From Berghia stephanieae (Eukaryota; Mollusca; Gastropoda; Nudibranchia; Aeolidiidae): a DNA stretch of 64,000 bases. Below are positions 33,521-45,239 of this stretch, one piece after another; within the stretch, counting starts at the first letter, position 1; every line of letters begins with the position of its first letter. The notes under the pieces are model-generated. The model ran no database searches, was not told the origin of the DNA, and saw nothing but the letters and a program-made list of their open reading frames with translations. The stretch covers positions 15,571,032 through 15,635,031 of the forward strand of contig CM067446.1 in NCBI GenBank assembly GCA_034508935.3. The letters run 5' to 3'. Position numbers and translations under genes: made by a program.

Positions 33521-34010
33521 GACCTCACCGGAATTTGACGGAAGTTGCCCGTAACCCGTAATTTGTTGCTCTAGACCGGAGTTTTTTTCCGGTGAAACCA
33601 GAGTTGTGGCATCACTGAATACAAGCAATGGATGGACCTCGCTGTCTTGAGCGCTCGCGCTCGTGTGTATTTGGGTTATTTTATTTAATCAAAACAATTT
33701 TACCCATTAAAGGCGAGATTCAATCTTACACTACCCAAACTCCAGATCTTAGTCTTAATGTTATCATTAAAAGACAAGCTTTGCGATTATAGCTTAATTG
33801 AAACCGAGTCGAAATACTCTTACTGCTCTCTAGATGGAAACGATTTATTCTGCATAAGCAATCTGGAGAAAAAAAAATCAGTGTCACTGTAAGTTGTAAG
33901 AGGTTAAAATTCCATGAAGCACACACCGTGAAGCACCTCTGTCACACTCCTTTGATCGACATCATCAGGCAACCCATTGTTTCTTTCATCATTCCACCAT
34001 GCCCCCTTAC
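33521..34010. other. non-coding, nothing recognised
   Basis: More GC-balanced than neighbours; contains ACCGGA...TCCGGTGAAACC half-symmetry near 33575. No gene seen. Confidence 0.35.
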
Positions 34011-34011
34011 C

Positions 34012-34014
34012 CCC

Positions 34015-34048
<34 letters not shown>
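34012..34048 (+). repeat. (C)n(CT)n tract
   Basis: A C run followed by CT units. Confidence 0.95.
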
Positions 34049-34231
34049 TGTCATAGTATCCCTTCCCCTTCCCATCTCACGGTAAAAATGATAACTTTTT
34101 GCTCAGTTTGCGGCAACGGCTGTGGTGGTAGTGGCAGCAGTGGTGATTGTGGTGGTGGAGAAGGCGACGGTGGTGGTGGTGGAGGAAGAGGAGGAGGAGG
34201 GGTGAGGAAGGAGGAAGAGGGGGTGGGGATA

Positions 34232-34937
34232 AAAGGCCCTTTTCCTTTTATACTTTAATTCAATCAACTTGTCTGCTATGGACCCAGTCCTCCCTTAAAA
34301 TGTACAAGAAATAACTTTTTTTTCCTGTTCCAACGAAAATATCTTCTGTTGACAGGTCTATTTGTTTTTAGCAGACGACAAATTTCTCAAACGGTCACGT
34401 GACAGCGTAAAAACAACACATGAAGTCTGGGAATGCTAATTGTCGGTACTTCCGTGTAAAGTAAACTAGACGTCTACTAAGGTCTAGAGAGGTGGGCCTT
34501 TGGCCTACCAACCTCCGCTGCACGTCCAACTCGCCTTGAGCATGCATTCACGTAAAATATAAAGATTTTTTTTTAAACCTACCTCTGTTTCAAAAACTAG
34601 CATCTTTCAACTTTCTAAGAAACATTTTGATTTTTCAGAACTTTAGTTCGTTAAAAAATACCGGCCAATCTGACCCGTTGAGTCGAATGAAAACGAAATT
34701 TTGTTGTTTACACGGTTCAAAGGAAATGCCGTAAATAAGCTTTCATGGACTTCCTGTGTTGTTTTTACAGTGTCACGTGACCGTTTTGAGAAATTTGTCG
34801 TCTGCTACAAATAATTAGACCGGTAGGGGGTAGATATTTTCGTTGGAGCAGAGAAAAAGTATTATTTCTTGGACTTGTAGAGAGGCCTAGGGTCCACCAG
34901 CAGTCAAGTTTATTGAATAAAAGAAAAAAAGGCCTTT
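34232..34937. repeat. long inverted repeat IR-1
   Basis: The left arm (34232-34440) and right arm (about 34742-34937) are inverted copies. Shared text includes GACGACAAATTTCTCAAA, CGGTCACGTGAC, CCAACGAAAATAT and AAAAGGCC at the outer ends. The spacer is about 300 bp. It resembles a foldback-type element, but no coding sequence is present. Confidence 0.75.
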
Positions 34938-35037
34938 TTACTGCACTAATGCACCAAATTGCATACCTATCTATGGACACTTTGTTCCTTATCTTTTTCC
35001 CAATAAACTTTTTTAAAAACCTGGGGCCAGGGTTACT

Positions 35038-35400
35038 AGTTTGGCCTCCTGGTGGCCAAATTTGAGAAATTTGGCCTTTTCCCAAGCCATTTGGCCTCCC
35101 AAAATTTGGTTTGGCCACTTGGCCTCCTGTAACCAACTTTTTGGCTTCCTCTGACTTTCCCCGTTATATCGTTTTACTCTGGTACCGGTAAAACTTATTT
35201 TATTTGGCAATCTAAATATCTAAACGCAACACGTGCTAACGCCACAGATTGCATTTGCTAATGCTTCTATATATACGAATTTTCCTTATCCTATCTAAAT
35301 TGTTTAACAAATCTAAAGAGTTTTCGCGAGGCTAAGGTGGGTTTGGCCTCTTGCTATAGCTAGTTTGGTCTCTTACTCAAAAATGATCTGGCAACCCTGC
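35038..35400. repeat. TTTGGCC-iterated patch with palindrome
   Basis: TTTGGCC or GGCCAAA occurs many times; a perfect 23-bp palindrome GGCCAAATTT-GAG-AAATTTGGCC lies at 35054-35076. The edges CAGGGTTACTAG and, at right, CTGGCAACCCTG hint at short inverted ends. Confidence 0.55.
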
Positions 35401-35692
35401 CTGGCTAGGCGGTACCTTGATAACAGAAACGATACCCACACGATTTCGCGAGGAATTAATCATGAAAACAATTAGGATATAATTTCAACACAACTTTTGA
35501 AATTCATCAAGGATTGTCCATTACCGAATGTTTTTTGATAGAAAACAAATGCATCTTCAAATCTAAACTGCTTTTGACGGTAAGCGGTAAGTTTTTTATT
35601 TATTTTTCGGTCCAAACGAATGATTTATCCTGGTATAGAAGCTAAGTATTGGTAACACCGGCCCACCTCTCTAGATAGGTATTTTGGTAAAA

Positions 35693-36245
35693 AATTCAAA
35701 TTGGATTGAGCTCAATGACACCTATATCATTTTAAAGTGCTTTTCAACACTATTCTAATGATACCAAAATTGTGAAAATCAGATAAGCAGAAGAAAAGTT
35801 ATGTTAGTTTAAAGGCTGAAAAATGGTCTTCTATTTGCCTTTGTTATTTACTGACGGACTTTGTGACCTGAAAAGTGTTGCATTTCCGGTAGTAACCCCC
35901 ATTTGGATTTCAAAACTGGTCTAAAATGGCCGCTAATATTTGAGTAAGGATTTTGCTGGAACGAATTTCATGGATGCGGTATACAACTTTCCCCTGAATT
36001 TAATTTTATATAAAAGTTAAGATGTTAAATAAACGAGCCAGCATGAAAATAAACTACACCAAACGATAGAGTAATTTCTCCTGAAGAGAATAAGACATCA
36101 ATCATTAAAATCCATCCATAAACAAAAAATCTATGGAACTTTTTCTGAGACCCATCACTCAAAAGTCCAAAAAATCGGGTCACAGCCACTAGCCCATTTA
36201 TCGGCTCCCTGCTGGAGGGCCAAATGGACGTTTACCAAAGTACCT
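35693..36245 (+). repeat. R5 dispersed repeat, copy 1
   Basis: Shares TTATGTTAGTTTA, CCATTTGGATTTCAAAACTG and ATTAAAATCCATCCATAAAC with copies at 49.3 and 61.8 kb. Non-coding. Confidence 0.8.
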
Positions 36246-36715
36246 ACTCTAGACTCTAGATCGTATTGCGTCGACTCAGACTCAACGGGTCAGATAAGGC
36301 TGGTATCTTTTAACGAACTAACATTTTGATAAATCAAAATATATCTTAGAAAGGTGAAAGAAGCTAGTTTCAGCTCTGAAAGAGAGGTACCTAACTAGGG
36401 TTTTTATTCAAAAACATTTCTCTTTCGTCAGTGAACACAGAAGTGAAGGCGAAGAAGTGGCCTCTCACTCTCAAGCAAGGCGTTGATTCGTAGAGAAGGC
36501 TCGCCTCTCTAGACTCCAGACTGATTTTTAAAACTAAAAATAGTACCTTGTATTAGGAGCAACCAAATCTATGTGATTAAAACATGGAAAGAAACTTCAT
36601 CAAGGGGTTTAATTTGCAAACCATTACAACTACGAGATGATGTAAGTTCTGTGCCATGGTCATGTTGACATTCGTCATTCGACATGGCCTGCGCTGTTAC
36701 TGTAAACACAAGTGT

Positions 36716-36949
36716 CAGGGCTGCCAAATGGCCAGAGTTCATCGTAGCCAATATCGACTTCAAAAGTGATAAAACACTATTAACGCTGAGCCCCTTAGAA
36801 AAAACTGTTTTTGATAAACAAAAAAAAATCGACTCTAACTTGGAAAAAATCTAGTTAAAAATATATATATATATAAATATATAATATATTAAAAACGCGA
36901 TTCTCTGCGTGACCATTTTGGCTGCGCATATGGCCATCTGGCAGCCCTG
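36716..36949. mobile_element. 234-bp MITE
   Basis: CAGGGCTGCCAAATGGCCA at the left and, on the complement, CAGGGCTGCCAGATGGCCA at the right: 18 of 19 bases identical. CAGGG ends are common in hAT elements, but no 8-bp target duplication is evident, so the superfamily is left open. Confidence 0.7.
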
Positions 36950-37009
36950 TCCATAAAATAAACATCAGTGCAAAGAGAGTTCCTCTAAAGCCAAGGTTTT
37001 ATAACGGAA

Positions 37010-37079
37010 CTGTGTTTTCCGTCCACCAGTGGACTGAATACACAGCTGTGTTTTCAGTCCACCAGTGGACTGAATAGAT
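37010..37079. repeat. 36-bp tandem repeat made of nested palindromes
   Basis: Two units of CTGTGTTTTC(C/A)GTCCACC... lie head to tail. Each holds GTCCAC-CA-GTGGAC; the second extends to a perfect 20-bp TCAGTCCAC-CA-GTGGACTGA (37054-37073). The junction ACACAGCTGTGT is also palindromic. Confidence 0.9.
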
Positions 37080-37144
37080 CAAAGAAATCTGTATAAGGAA
37101 TGCCTTCAAGATATTCTAACCCGGGTCATCTATTACAAATCTAA

Positions 37145-37240
37145 CACGTTCCGTGTTTGGTATTTTATTCTTTTTTGAAGCTGTTATATTCATTTTTTTT
37201 TTACAGTCCATTCAGCTTAGTATCACTTTGACTTTGAAGT
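37145..37240 (+). repeat. R7 tail fragment
   Basis: TGTTTGGTATTTTATTC, AAGCTGTTATATTCATTTT, CATTCAGCTTAGTATCAC. Confidence 0.65.
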
Positions 37241-37394
37241 CTGTGACAAAACACCCCGCGACTGGGCTACTTGCTTATTGAAAATGTTTTATTATATCGT
37301 TCTTATTATTGTTTCCATTTCAAGAAGAGATTCATAGATCAAAGAGATCTGTAGAGGGACTAGTAATAATAGTCCTCAGAGCCGTAAGACCCGT

Positions 37395-37625
37395 GGAGCC
37401 GGAGTTTATCCCGGCTTCTATAGCGTGAAACGGACAATAGCAATTGTTTGTTACCCTTTGGATAGGACGCTAGTATATCGTAAAGTACTTGCTGCAAGAT
37501 CAAGAGATCCAGCTACCCATTTACTGCTGTGTGGACAGAGGTGTGGGGAAAAATATCGACTGATCTTGGTCCTTTTGCGTCAAAAGCGGGAGCTCTACTA
37601 ACTGAGCAACCATGATCCCCCTGTA
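37395..37625 (-). mobile_element. SINE-B copy, minus strand
   Basis: The complement begins GGTTGCTCAGTTAGTAGAGC and continues through GTAGCTGGATCTCTTGATC and GTACTTTACGATATACTAG. It shares this order with the plus-strand copy at 43.04 kb. Confidence 0.75.
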
Positions 37626-37689
37626 GAGGGAATACCTACGAGATATTCTAATCCGAGTCATCCAGTCAGGTTATAAGTCTAAAATTATG

Positions 37690-37790
37690 TTCCTTATTTC
37701 GTACACTTTTCTTTTGCTGTTACATTCATTTTGTTTATTGCTATTCACAGTCCACATCTTCTAGCAAGCTTTGTATCACTTAATTAAGAC
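37690..37790 (+). repeat. R7 tail fragment, diverged
   Basis: TTTGCTGTTACATTCATTTTG, then TCCACATCTTCTAGCAAGC. Confidence 0.5.
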
Positions 37791-38002
37791 GAAACACATG
37801 GTCACTGGGCTTCTTGCCTTAATGAAGACTACGCAGTTCTTTAATATCTCTTTTTTTCAACTTTTAAATGATTTTTTTTTCTTTTTTCTTTCCTTTTATT
37901 TTTTAATTGTTGGTTTCAATTGCTTCATATTTGCACTAACCGCAGTATAACAGTGATGGTGTGACCGACCTAAAATCCTTGTTATAGATAGTATGCAGAT
38001 GA

Positions 38003-38200
38003 CGTCACTCAGGCCTTTGTTATTGTTTTTGCCATCCGCGTTTGTGAGTTGTTCTCACTAAACTGTATTAACCAGACTATAAAAGTTCATGGTTACACAG
38101 AGTTTGTGTGTTGGTCCGTTATACTTCCGGATGGCAATGTTGTGAACTCCTTGGCCAACCGCATTCTATCTATAACCGAGTCCTGTTATAGGCGAATTTC
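38003..38200 (+). repeat. R6 dispersed repeat, copy
   Basis: Nearly identical to 47295-47460, from GACGTCACTCAGGCCTTTG through TTTTTGCCATCCGCGTTTG to CGCATTCTATCTATA. A full CRE-like TGACGTCA lies at its left edge (about 37999). No ORF is supported. Confidence 0.85.
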
Positions 38201-38219
38201 AAGGGAAATAATCCAAATG

Positions 38220-38570
<351 letters not shown>

Positions 38571-38670
38571 TCACGAACTAGCCCTAACCCACCCAGCTCT
38601 CTGTTGCCTTTAGCTATAGGCTCAGTGGCGGTTCTAGCCTATTTACAGTGGTGGGGCAAAGATGATTCGG

Positions 38671-38673
<3 letters not shown>

Positions 38674-38748
<75 letters not shown>
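38674..38748 (+). repeat. (TA)n microsatellite
   Basis: An AT dinucleotide run of about 75 bp. Confidence 0.97.
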
Positions 38749-38751
<3 letters not shown>

Positions 38752-39319
38752 ATGGATTATGCCGACTGAAGAAGTGTGAATTAAAGGAAAAACACAGAAA
38801 CGAGTCGTCTCGGCAAAAAATGTGAGTGAAAATTTACATTATATATATATATGATATATATTTTTTATTTATTAATTTTTTTTTTTGTTTTTTTTTTTTT
38901 TATTAATTTTTTTAAATTATTTTTTTTTACCTTTAAACAAAAAATATTTCAACAACAAATAATCTTCCTCATTTAAACAAAAAATATTTAAACCACAAAT
39001 AATCACTTTCACAATGAAATGACAATACCAGTAGATTTTAATTATTCCAAACGTAATCAAAAATGAATCACGAAAGAGAATACAACTAAAAATAAAGCGA
39101 CGAGACATAATGCGACAACACCTTGACAATACAAGTCCATTCCGTTCACTCAAAAAATTAAAGAGATGCTTTAATCCCTCAACGGCGAGATTAATATTTC
39201 TGTTACATATTTCTGATTTTCAGTAGTACGAAGTAACCTAAAAGTTTTCATCGAGAAGCAACAACAGCGATATGACTCGAGTTTCATTCAGAGCTCAAAT
39301 TGCATCATTTTTACTGCTG

Positions 39320-39600
39320 TCTTGGTGGTTAGAATGATTGTGCCGGTGGTGGTAGTGGTTGGAATAGTGGTAGCGATGGTGGTGGTGGAGGAGGAGGAGG
39401 AGGAGGAGGAAGACGAGGCGGTGAGGGAGGATGTAATTATGGTAGTGGTCTTGGTGGTGCTGTTGGTTAGAATGATAGTTGTGGAGACGATGACGGAAAT
39501 TGTATGATGATGTTGATATTGTTTTTATTGCTATTGTTGTACTTATTGTTAATATTGTTGTTGTTGTTGTTGTTGTTGTTAATGATGATGATGATGGTTA
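39320..39600 (+). repeat. GGTGGT/GAGGAG/GTT low-complexity DNA
   Basis: Purine-rich and GTT units, related in flavour to the minisatellite arrays. Confidence 0.8.
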
Positions 39601-39699
39601 CCATACGATATTACAAAGTTTATTCAATCTTAGGCTTTCGCCAATAAAGCATACAATTTGATGACCACATACATGAAAGTGGAAAAAAAAATAATAACA

Positions 39700-39753
39700 A
39701 TAACAATAATAATAATGATAATAATAATAAATAATAATAATAATAATAATAAT

Positions 39754-39807
<54 letters not shown>

Positions 39808-39835
39808 TAACAATAATAATAATAATAACCATAAT
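39700..39835 (+). repeat. (AAT)n microsatellite, probable retroposon tail
   Basis: AAT units with AAC breaks. The complement places them near AATAAACTTTGTAATATC, suggesting a retroposon 3' end. Confidence 0.8.
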
Positions 39836-41340
39836 AATATTACCATCATCATTACTGCTACTACCACCGCTACCACTATACCACCATCACCATCATTATT
39901 ACGTTTCCAATTATTTTTTCTCGTTTTTTAAAATTTGATATCTATCAAAACAGACGAAATTTCCGGTAATTTTTTTAAAAGGTAGTTAAAATATCTACGA
40001 TTTTATTAGCCCTGAAAACTACGATTTTTATTTTCCTATTTAAAGTAGGCAGGTCTGCTATGACAAGTATCAGTTCCATAGTCAAAATAAGACAAACAAA
40101 AACAATACTTCATACAATACAATTAAGACAAAATAATGTTACCAATCTCTCCTCATGCATTCGTTTGACTATCGTCACAATAACGACCGTGTTATCTTTG
40201 CTCCTTACCCAACCAACCACAAGCTTCCCGTCTCTTCATCGCGAACCATCTTATGTATGTATTAGCTTCAGGACGGGCAAGTACGGAATCTGCCCACCCT
40301 TCCTTTAAACGTACTTCTTACTCAGAAGAGTATTTCTCGTATACTAATTCAATTTTTGAGAAAACCAAAATGGTGGTTGTATTTTATATATTTATTTAGT
40401 CGTGACTTTTGAATAAAAGTGTTTTGTTTTATTAGAGGGAATACAATAGAAAATTACATTGTTTTGCAAAATTATTTAGTCTGGCAATAAAAATACTGCG
40501 CTAATTACTTTAAGAATTTAAAAAAAAAGAACTAACAAATTAATTTGTTAAAAAACAAAACAAAACAAAAACAAAAAACAACAACAACAACAACAACAAC
40601 AACAAACAAATAAGAAAACATTTAAATAAATGAGTTTTGAGAAACACTAAAGAAAACGAGAAAAAAAAAAAGAAATAATTTAAATGGATAAACAAATATA
40701 TAAAAACAACACAAATTAATACTAAATTGATATAATATTAGTAAATTAATAAATTTAATTCAATACTGGAACCTTCCCAGCACAAATAAGGCAATAAATA
40801 AGAAAAAGTTCGTTTGCCAAAATCTCTATTTAGTGTTCACTGGTTAATAGGTGGGCTCATTTGAATTAGCCCGACCTAGTACTAGAGAGGCCAGACAGCA
40901 AAAATCTGAGTTCACCGTCAGACGACGTGACGATGAGATGACGATGAGGGCGGAGTGGAGTGGTTGGGGCGGGGGGGGGGGGGGTGATAAAAAGATCAGG
41001 AGCGTATCCTGCTTTATGCATTACGGGGTGCATGGTGATTCGCAATCTATCAAAAATACACACAAATTGATTTCAGTACGAAGCATCAAGTTTAAGTAGT
41101 AACTTTTGAAATTATCTGATTTAAATTTGATTATTTCGGACCTGGTAATACAGCATATAACTTGAAAAAACAGGCTGGTATTTGCCCACCCTGCCCATTA
41201 TTACCAGCCGTCCCTGTATAGGCTTACCCTAGCGTAATGTTGGCAAATGCATTGTATTTGAAGATATTGAGTGAGTTTCCAAGCCCCTGTTATAACCGAT
41301 TTGGCTCTTAAAAGTCCCTGTTATAGCCGATGAATTTTAC
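39836..41340. other. non-coding, nothing recognised
   Basis: AT-rich with a CAA run near 40576-40605 and a G run near 40970-40984. No exon or repeat family assigned. Confidence 0.35.
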
Positions 41341-41344
41341 TAAA

Positions 41345-41520
41345 AGCAAAGAGGGTGGCATGGGAAGCACAAAGGGCCGATCCCCAAACAGCTATGGGGT
41401 ATGGGAGAGCGCTGTAAGCTCTCCCGGTGTGGTCTGCGGAGAAACCACATACGTTTGTAAGCTCGAATAAAATTGGACACATGTTGGCACCTCTGCGTTA
41501 GTGTGCGTTGAATATGGAAG
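41345..41520 (-). other. two adjacent perfect hairpins, nature unknown
   Basis: GGGAGAGC-GCTGTAA-GCTCTCCC (41403-41425) is followed at once by TGTGGT-(10)-ACCACA (41428-41449). The block adjoins the minus-strand R7 copy and may be its structured part. No known RNA family is recognised. Confidence 0.4.
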
Positions 41521-41640
41521 GGGAATGATAGTGAGAATTTTACATACAGTAATAAAACAAAAATGAACATAACAGCTTTAAAACTAAAAGAATAAAATAC
41601 CAAATATGGAACGTTTCGGGCTCAAAACCCTTCTTCAGAC
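41521..41640 (-). repeat. R7 dispersed repeat, minus strand
   Basis: The complement reads CTGAAGAAGGGTTTTGAGCC then CGAAACGTTCC and TTTGGTATTTTATTC. The CTGANGA / short stem / GAAAC order resembles a hammerhead-ribozyme core, but stem III is not convincing. Confidence 0.6.
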
Positions 41641-43034
41641 AGCAACAAAACAAACAATAAAAACTAAATTCCAGATTGATGACAGATAAATTTGGTAGGT
41701 ACTTTCTTGAGAAGAAAAATATTGGAATGTAAACAAAAATAACCGTTCGATGTGTAACTAAGGAGTTCCAATTTGAGCGGAATATAAAACAACACATAAA
41801 ATTTGGTGCGTAAAAAAAAAAAAAAAGGGGGGGGGGGGAGGGGGCTGGGCGGCGGGTAGAATAGGAAAATGTGTAAAATGTATCCGCTAAAATAAATCCA
41901 ATACAGCGGTGAAAATGATAATCCAGAAGCATGATGAATGTACAGTGATCCTTAAGAAATGGAGTGATCATGAATGTGAACTAATCTTGACAATATCTAC
42001 TCCAACGATGAATGAAATAACACAAACCTGGGAACTATAGATGTAAGAAACACCACAGAGGTGGCGATAGTCTAGTGATATTCCAGTCTGGTGCGGAGTC
42101 CTCGGGGATTAAAACGTCCAAGGGTTTTAATCTTCAATTCCAGCTTGAAATATATTAAATCAATTTAATTATCTTCCAACAACCTTCTTAACCCGAATGC
42201 CTCCCTCATGCCAACTCCGACCCGTACGTCAGATTGTCTGATGCTCCAATTATATTTGAAAAAAAACTTCTATTAGATCATCTTGTTCTCAAAATACACT
42301 TCTACTATTCTATTCTGAAAATTCAAAGAAGGTGTTGGTTATCGTTCAGAGAATATTAACTTCAACGCGTCAGTATGCTTTGAGGAGACAGTGAAAAATG
42401 AGGCAAAGACAGAAACATTTGCAAAGAAAAGTCGAACTGATGGTAGATGTCTATGTGAGGTATTAATTTAAAATCAAATTTTACTGATGGGCATAACAAT
42501 GAATTAACAGGTACTTATAAGGACATTTCTCTTGTAAAATTGCTTGTATACCATTAAAAGTACCACATATCACGGCCGCTATATCAAACATTTTTGGGCA
42601 ATAATTTTTTTCCTCTATCTCCTCTCCACTTTTATGGCTTTCATTTCATCAATCATAATACATGTAGCACTTAATCAAGGGGCCATTCTGTCATGCACAT
42701 CAACAAACGTGATAAAATTTTCATCAAGTTTGTGGTAGCAATGAACCTCGGTGTAATGGAAATTGACACACATACGAAATGTTCGTCGTCTCTAGCTACA
42801 AAAGACAACCGGTCTAGAGTTGATTTTAATTGTTCATGATAGATTTCATGATAATATTTCATTTTGAATCGTTTTTGATGTGCAATTTGCTATCGTCGCT
42901 CTCGAGCTTTCCATCCAAATTCACATAGAAAATAAGTCTTGAAACACCCTTGGCTATTAGATTGTCCTGTCTCATTATGACTCCATAACGGCAATTCCAG
43001 CAGATCAAAAAGAAAATTGACGTTGTTAATAAAT
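41641..43034. other. non-coding, nothing recognised
   Basis: Contains an A/G run at 41813-41845. No gene or family seen. Confidence 0.35.
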
Positions 43035-43262
43035 CTGTTGGGGGTGCCGATAGCTCATTTGGTAGAACACTCGCTGCACACGCAAAGAGCGAAGTCGAAA
43101 TTTTGTCAGAGCCCCGTCAACCCAGCAGTGATTGGATAGCTGGATCTGCTAGATCTGTCGGAAAGTATTTTACGATAGACAAGAGTCTTATCCAGAGATA
43201 AACAAGTTGCCCGTTTTACGCATAGAGATAATTGTTCTGAAGGACTACACTAATTAATAACT
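43035..43262 (+). mobile_element. SINE-B copy, plus strand
   Basis: GGGGGTGCCGATAGCTCATT, TTGGTAGAACACTCGCTGC, GGATAGCTGGATCTGCTAG, AGTATTTTACGATAGACAAG, GCCCGTTTTACGCATAGAG. The tRNA-like head has an A box; the B box is decayed. Confidence 0.75.
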
Positions 43263-43919
43263 GTTCAAAATGTGTCTATTTTTGTCAACTTCTTGATTGT
43301 TTGTTTGTTGTTGTTTTGTTTTGTTAATGTTGTTGTTTTGTTGCTTTTTTTTCGATGTCTGTCAAATGATTGGTGGTGCTGAAAGTTTTGAATTTCACAT
43401 CACTGTTTAAATGACAGACTACTTTTGTGTTGTTTTATTCTTCCAGACACGTGCTTTAGATTCTTTTACCCTGATTAGGACCAAACCGAATCAATGTTTT
43501 TATTTGAAAATGATAAACAATACTAGATACAATAAAAGGGAATTCTTTCCAAGCTGTCAACCATTCAAATCTCAAACCATTTATTTGAACAGTGTACTTA
43601 CTCTACACTCTACATTAATTTTGATTCATGTTGCTGTCGAGGGGGGGGGGGGGGGGGGAATGTTGCAGAACACTGTAATTGCAATAATAATAATATTGCA
43701 AGAACCACATTAATTCATTCAAGACTTGCTGTATTTTACATAATAATCATAATCAAAGACTATCAAATAATTCTGCTTTTCGCCTTGACTGTCTCCAATA
43801 AAAATGATTTTCATTGCTTGCATTTAACTTTTCATTGTTGTAATGGAAATCTCAAAAAAAAAAAAAAAAAAAAAATGACGCAAAGATAAGCAATAAAACC
43901 TTATCTATTCAAATCCTGG
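43263..43919. other. non-coding with G run and A run
   Basis: G run at 43640-43658 and A run at 43854-43875; otherwise unassigned. Confidence 0.4.
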
Positions 43920-44334
43920 GGCCGTTTTCATGAACGAGGACTAGATTTAGTACATTTACTAGTCTAGTAAATGACTGGCTAGTCTTAAGCCTAAGCGAAG
44001 TTAAATGTCTTTAAAAAATCGGATTTCATGTACGCTTTCTAGTCTCGGACTAGCTAGTCTCTTGCCTAGGAGTGGGCGTTGTAAGGACAGTGTCTAATTC
44101 AGCTATTTTGTGCGGGTAACATCACCTCTCTACTTCACGAAGGCAGGTAAAATACACACGCTCTCATACTTACAACGCAAAAGATTTCCAAAGAGGAAAT
44201 TAGCAACACAAGTGATATTGACTATCGACTGTTATAGACTGCAATGATGTCCATCGTCGACTGTCAATTCTATATTGAGGCCAATGGCAGTTTCATTGAG
44301 ACGACGAAGACCGAAATTGAAACTCAAAGAAATT

Positions 44335-44520
44335 GAAAAAAAAAAAAAAAATAAAAAAAAAAAAGAACAAAAAAAAAAAAAAAAAAAACAACAACAAAAA
44401 AACAAAAAACAAATAAAACCACAACCCCTCCCCCCCCCCCAAAAAAAAAAAAAAACAAAAACAAAAACAAAAAACAAAAAACAAACAAAACCCAAACAAA
44501 CCCCAAAACAAATAATTACA
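44335..44520 (+). repeat. A-rich low-complexity tract
   Basis: Nearly pure A with scattered C, inside the long-TIR element. Lys-rich and Phe-rich ORFs are artefacts. Confidence 0.95.
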
Positions 44521-45239
44521 CAAAAGAGAAAGCGTGATCTGATTAATCCAAGGAATTTACCCAATGGAAACCGTACGGTGCTCTTATTGGCTAACCAACC
44601 AGCGGCCTCGATGAGAAAAATATCCGCCATTTTGATGTTGGCTGGGAATCGCGTTACTATAGTAAACAAGCGCTGATCGGCCGTTCATGAAAACAAGTTG
44701 CTGCTCGCTCGTTTAACTCAAAATTATTCAAAACGATCTCTCTAAAATGATATAAATGTGACTTCTTAAGGTTTTCTTCACGGTCAAAACCACACAACAT
44801 TCTATTAATGATTACGTCCGAGGCAAAAAGGAATATTGACAGGTCGACCGAGAGTTGAACTCGTGAGACGACAAACATCAATGCGAAGTGTAGCGAGAGT
44901 CAAGCTATTGTTTGTCTTGTCCTATTCTATATAGAGAAAAGGATAAATAGTATAGCCTCGTATGTGAGTGGTTGCGTGTCATAGTCTTGTTTTTAAATTG
45001 TTTCTGTTGTTTATGTGTGTAGTGATGACTCTCTCACACTCAATTTCAATGCCGAAAGAGGAATTCCCGCACACAAGAAAGGGGCATTGGGGTGGTATTT
45101 GGCATACATATTGTATCGTATCTAGTTCTAAATAGATAACTGATTAGAATTATATTATGATATATAAACACAATGCCAAATACAATTCCGAAGTTTTCTT
45201 ATTTCAAATGAAGTAAAGCTCCAAAACCTAATGGTAGTG

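Larger units (their letters stand above)
34483..36512. repeat. inverted repeat IR-2, interleaved with IR-1
   Basis: CTAGAGAGGTGGGCC at 34483 is matched, inverted, at 35660-35674 (perfect) and 36498-36512 (diverged). An internal arm at 34575-34690 is the inverse of about 36275-36400 (AACGGGTCAGAT, TTTTAACGAACTAA, CTTAGAAAG). It looks like one or two long-TIR elements that have recombined or nested. Confidence 0.6.

Noticed and set aside
41521-41640. Functional hammerhead ribozyme
   Set aside because: Only the core order is seen; stem III and the cleavage triplet could not be fitted, so it is kept as a lead and not annotated as an RNA gene.
44275-44676. Lys-rich and Phe-rich ORFs on both strands
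   Set aside because: They come from an A-rich tract within a repeat element.
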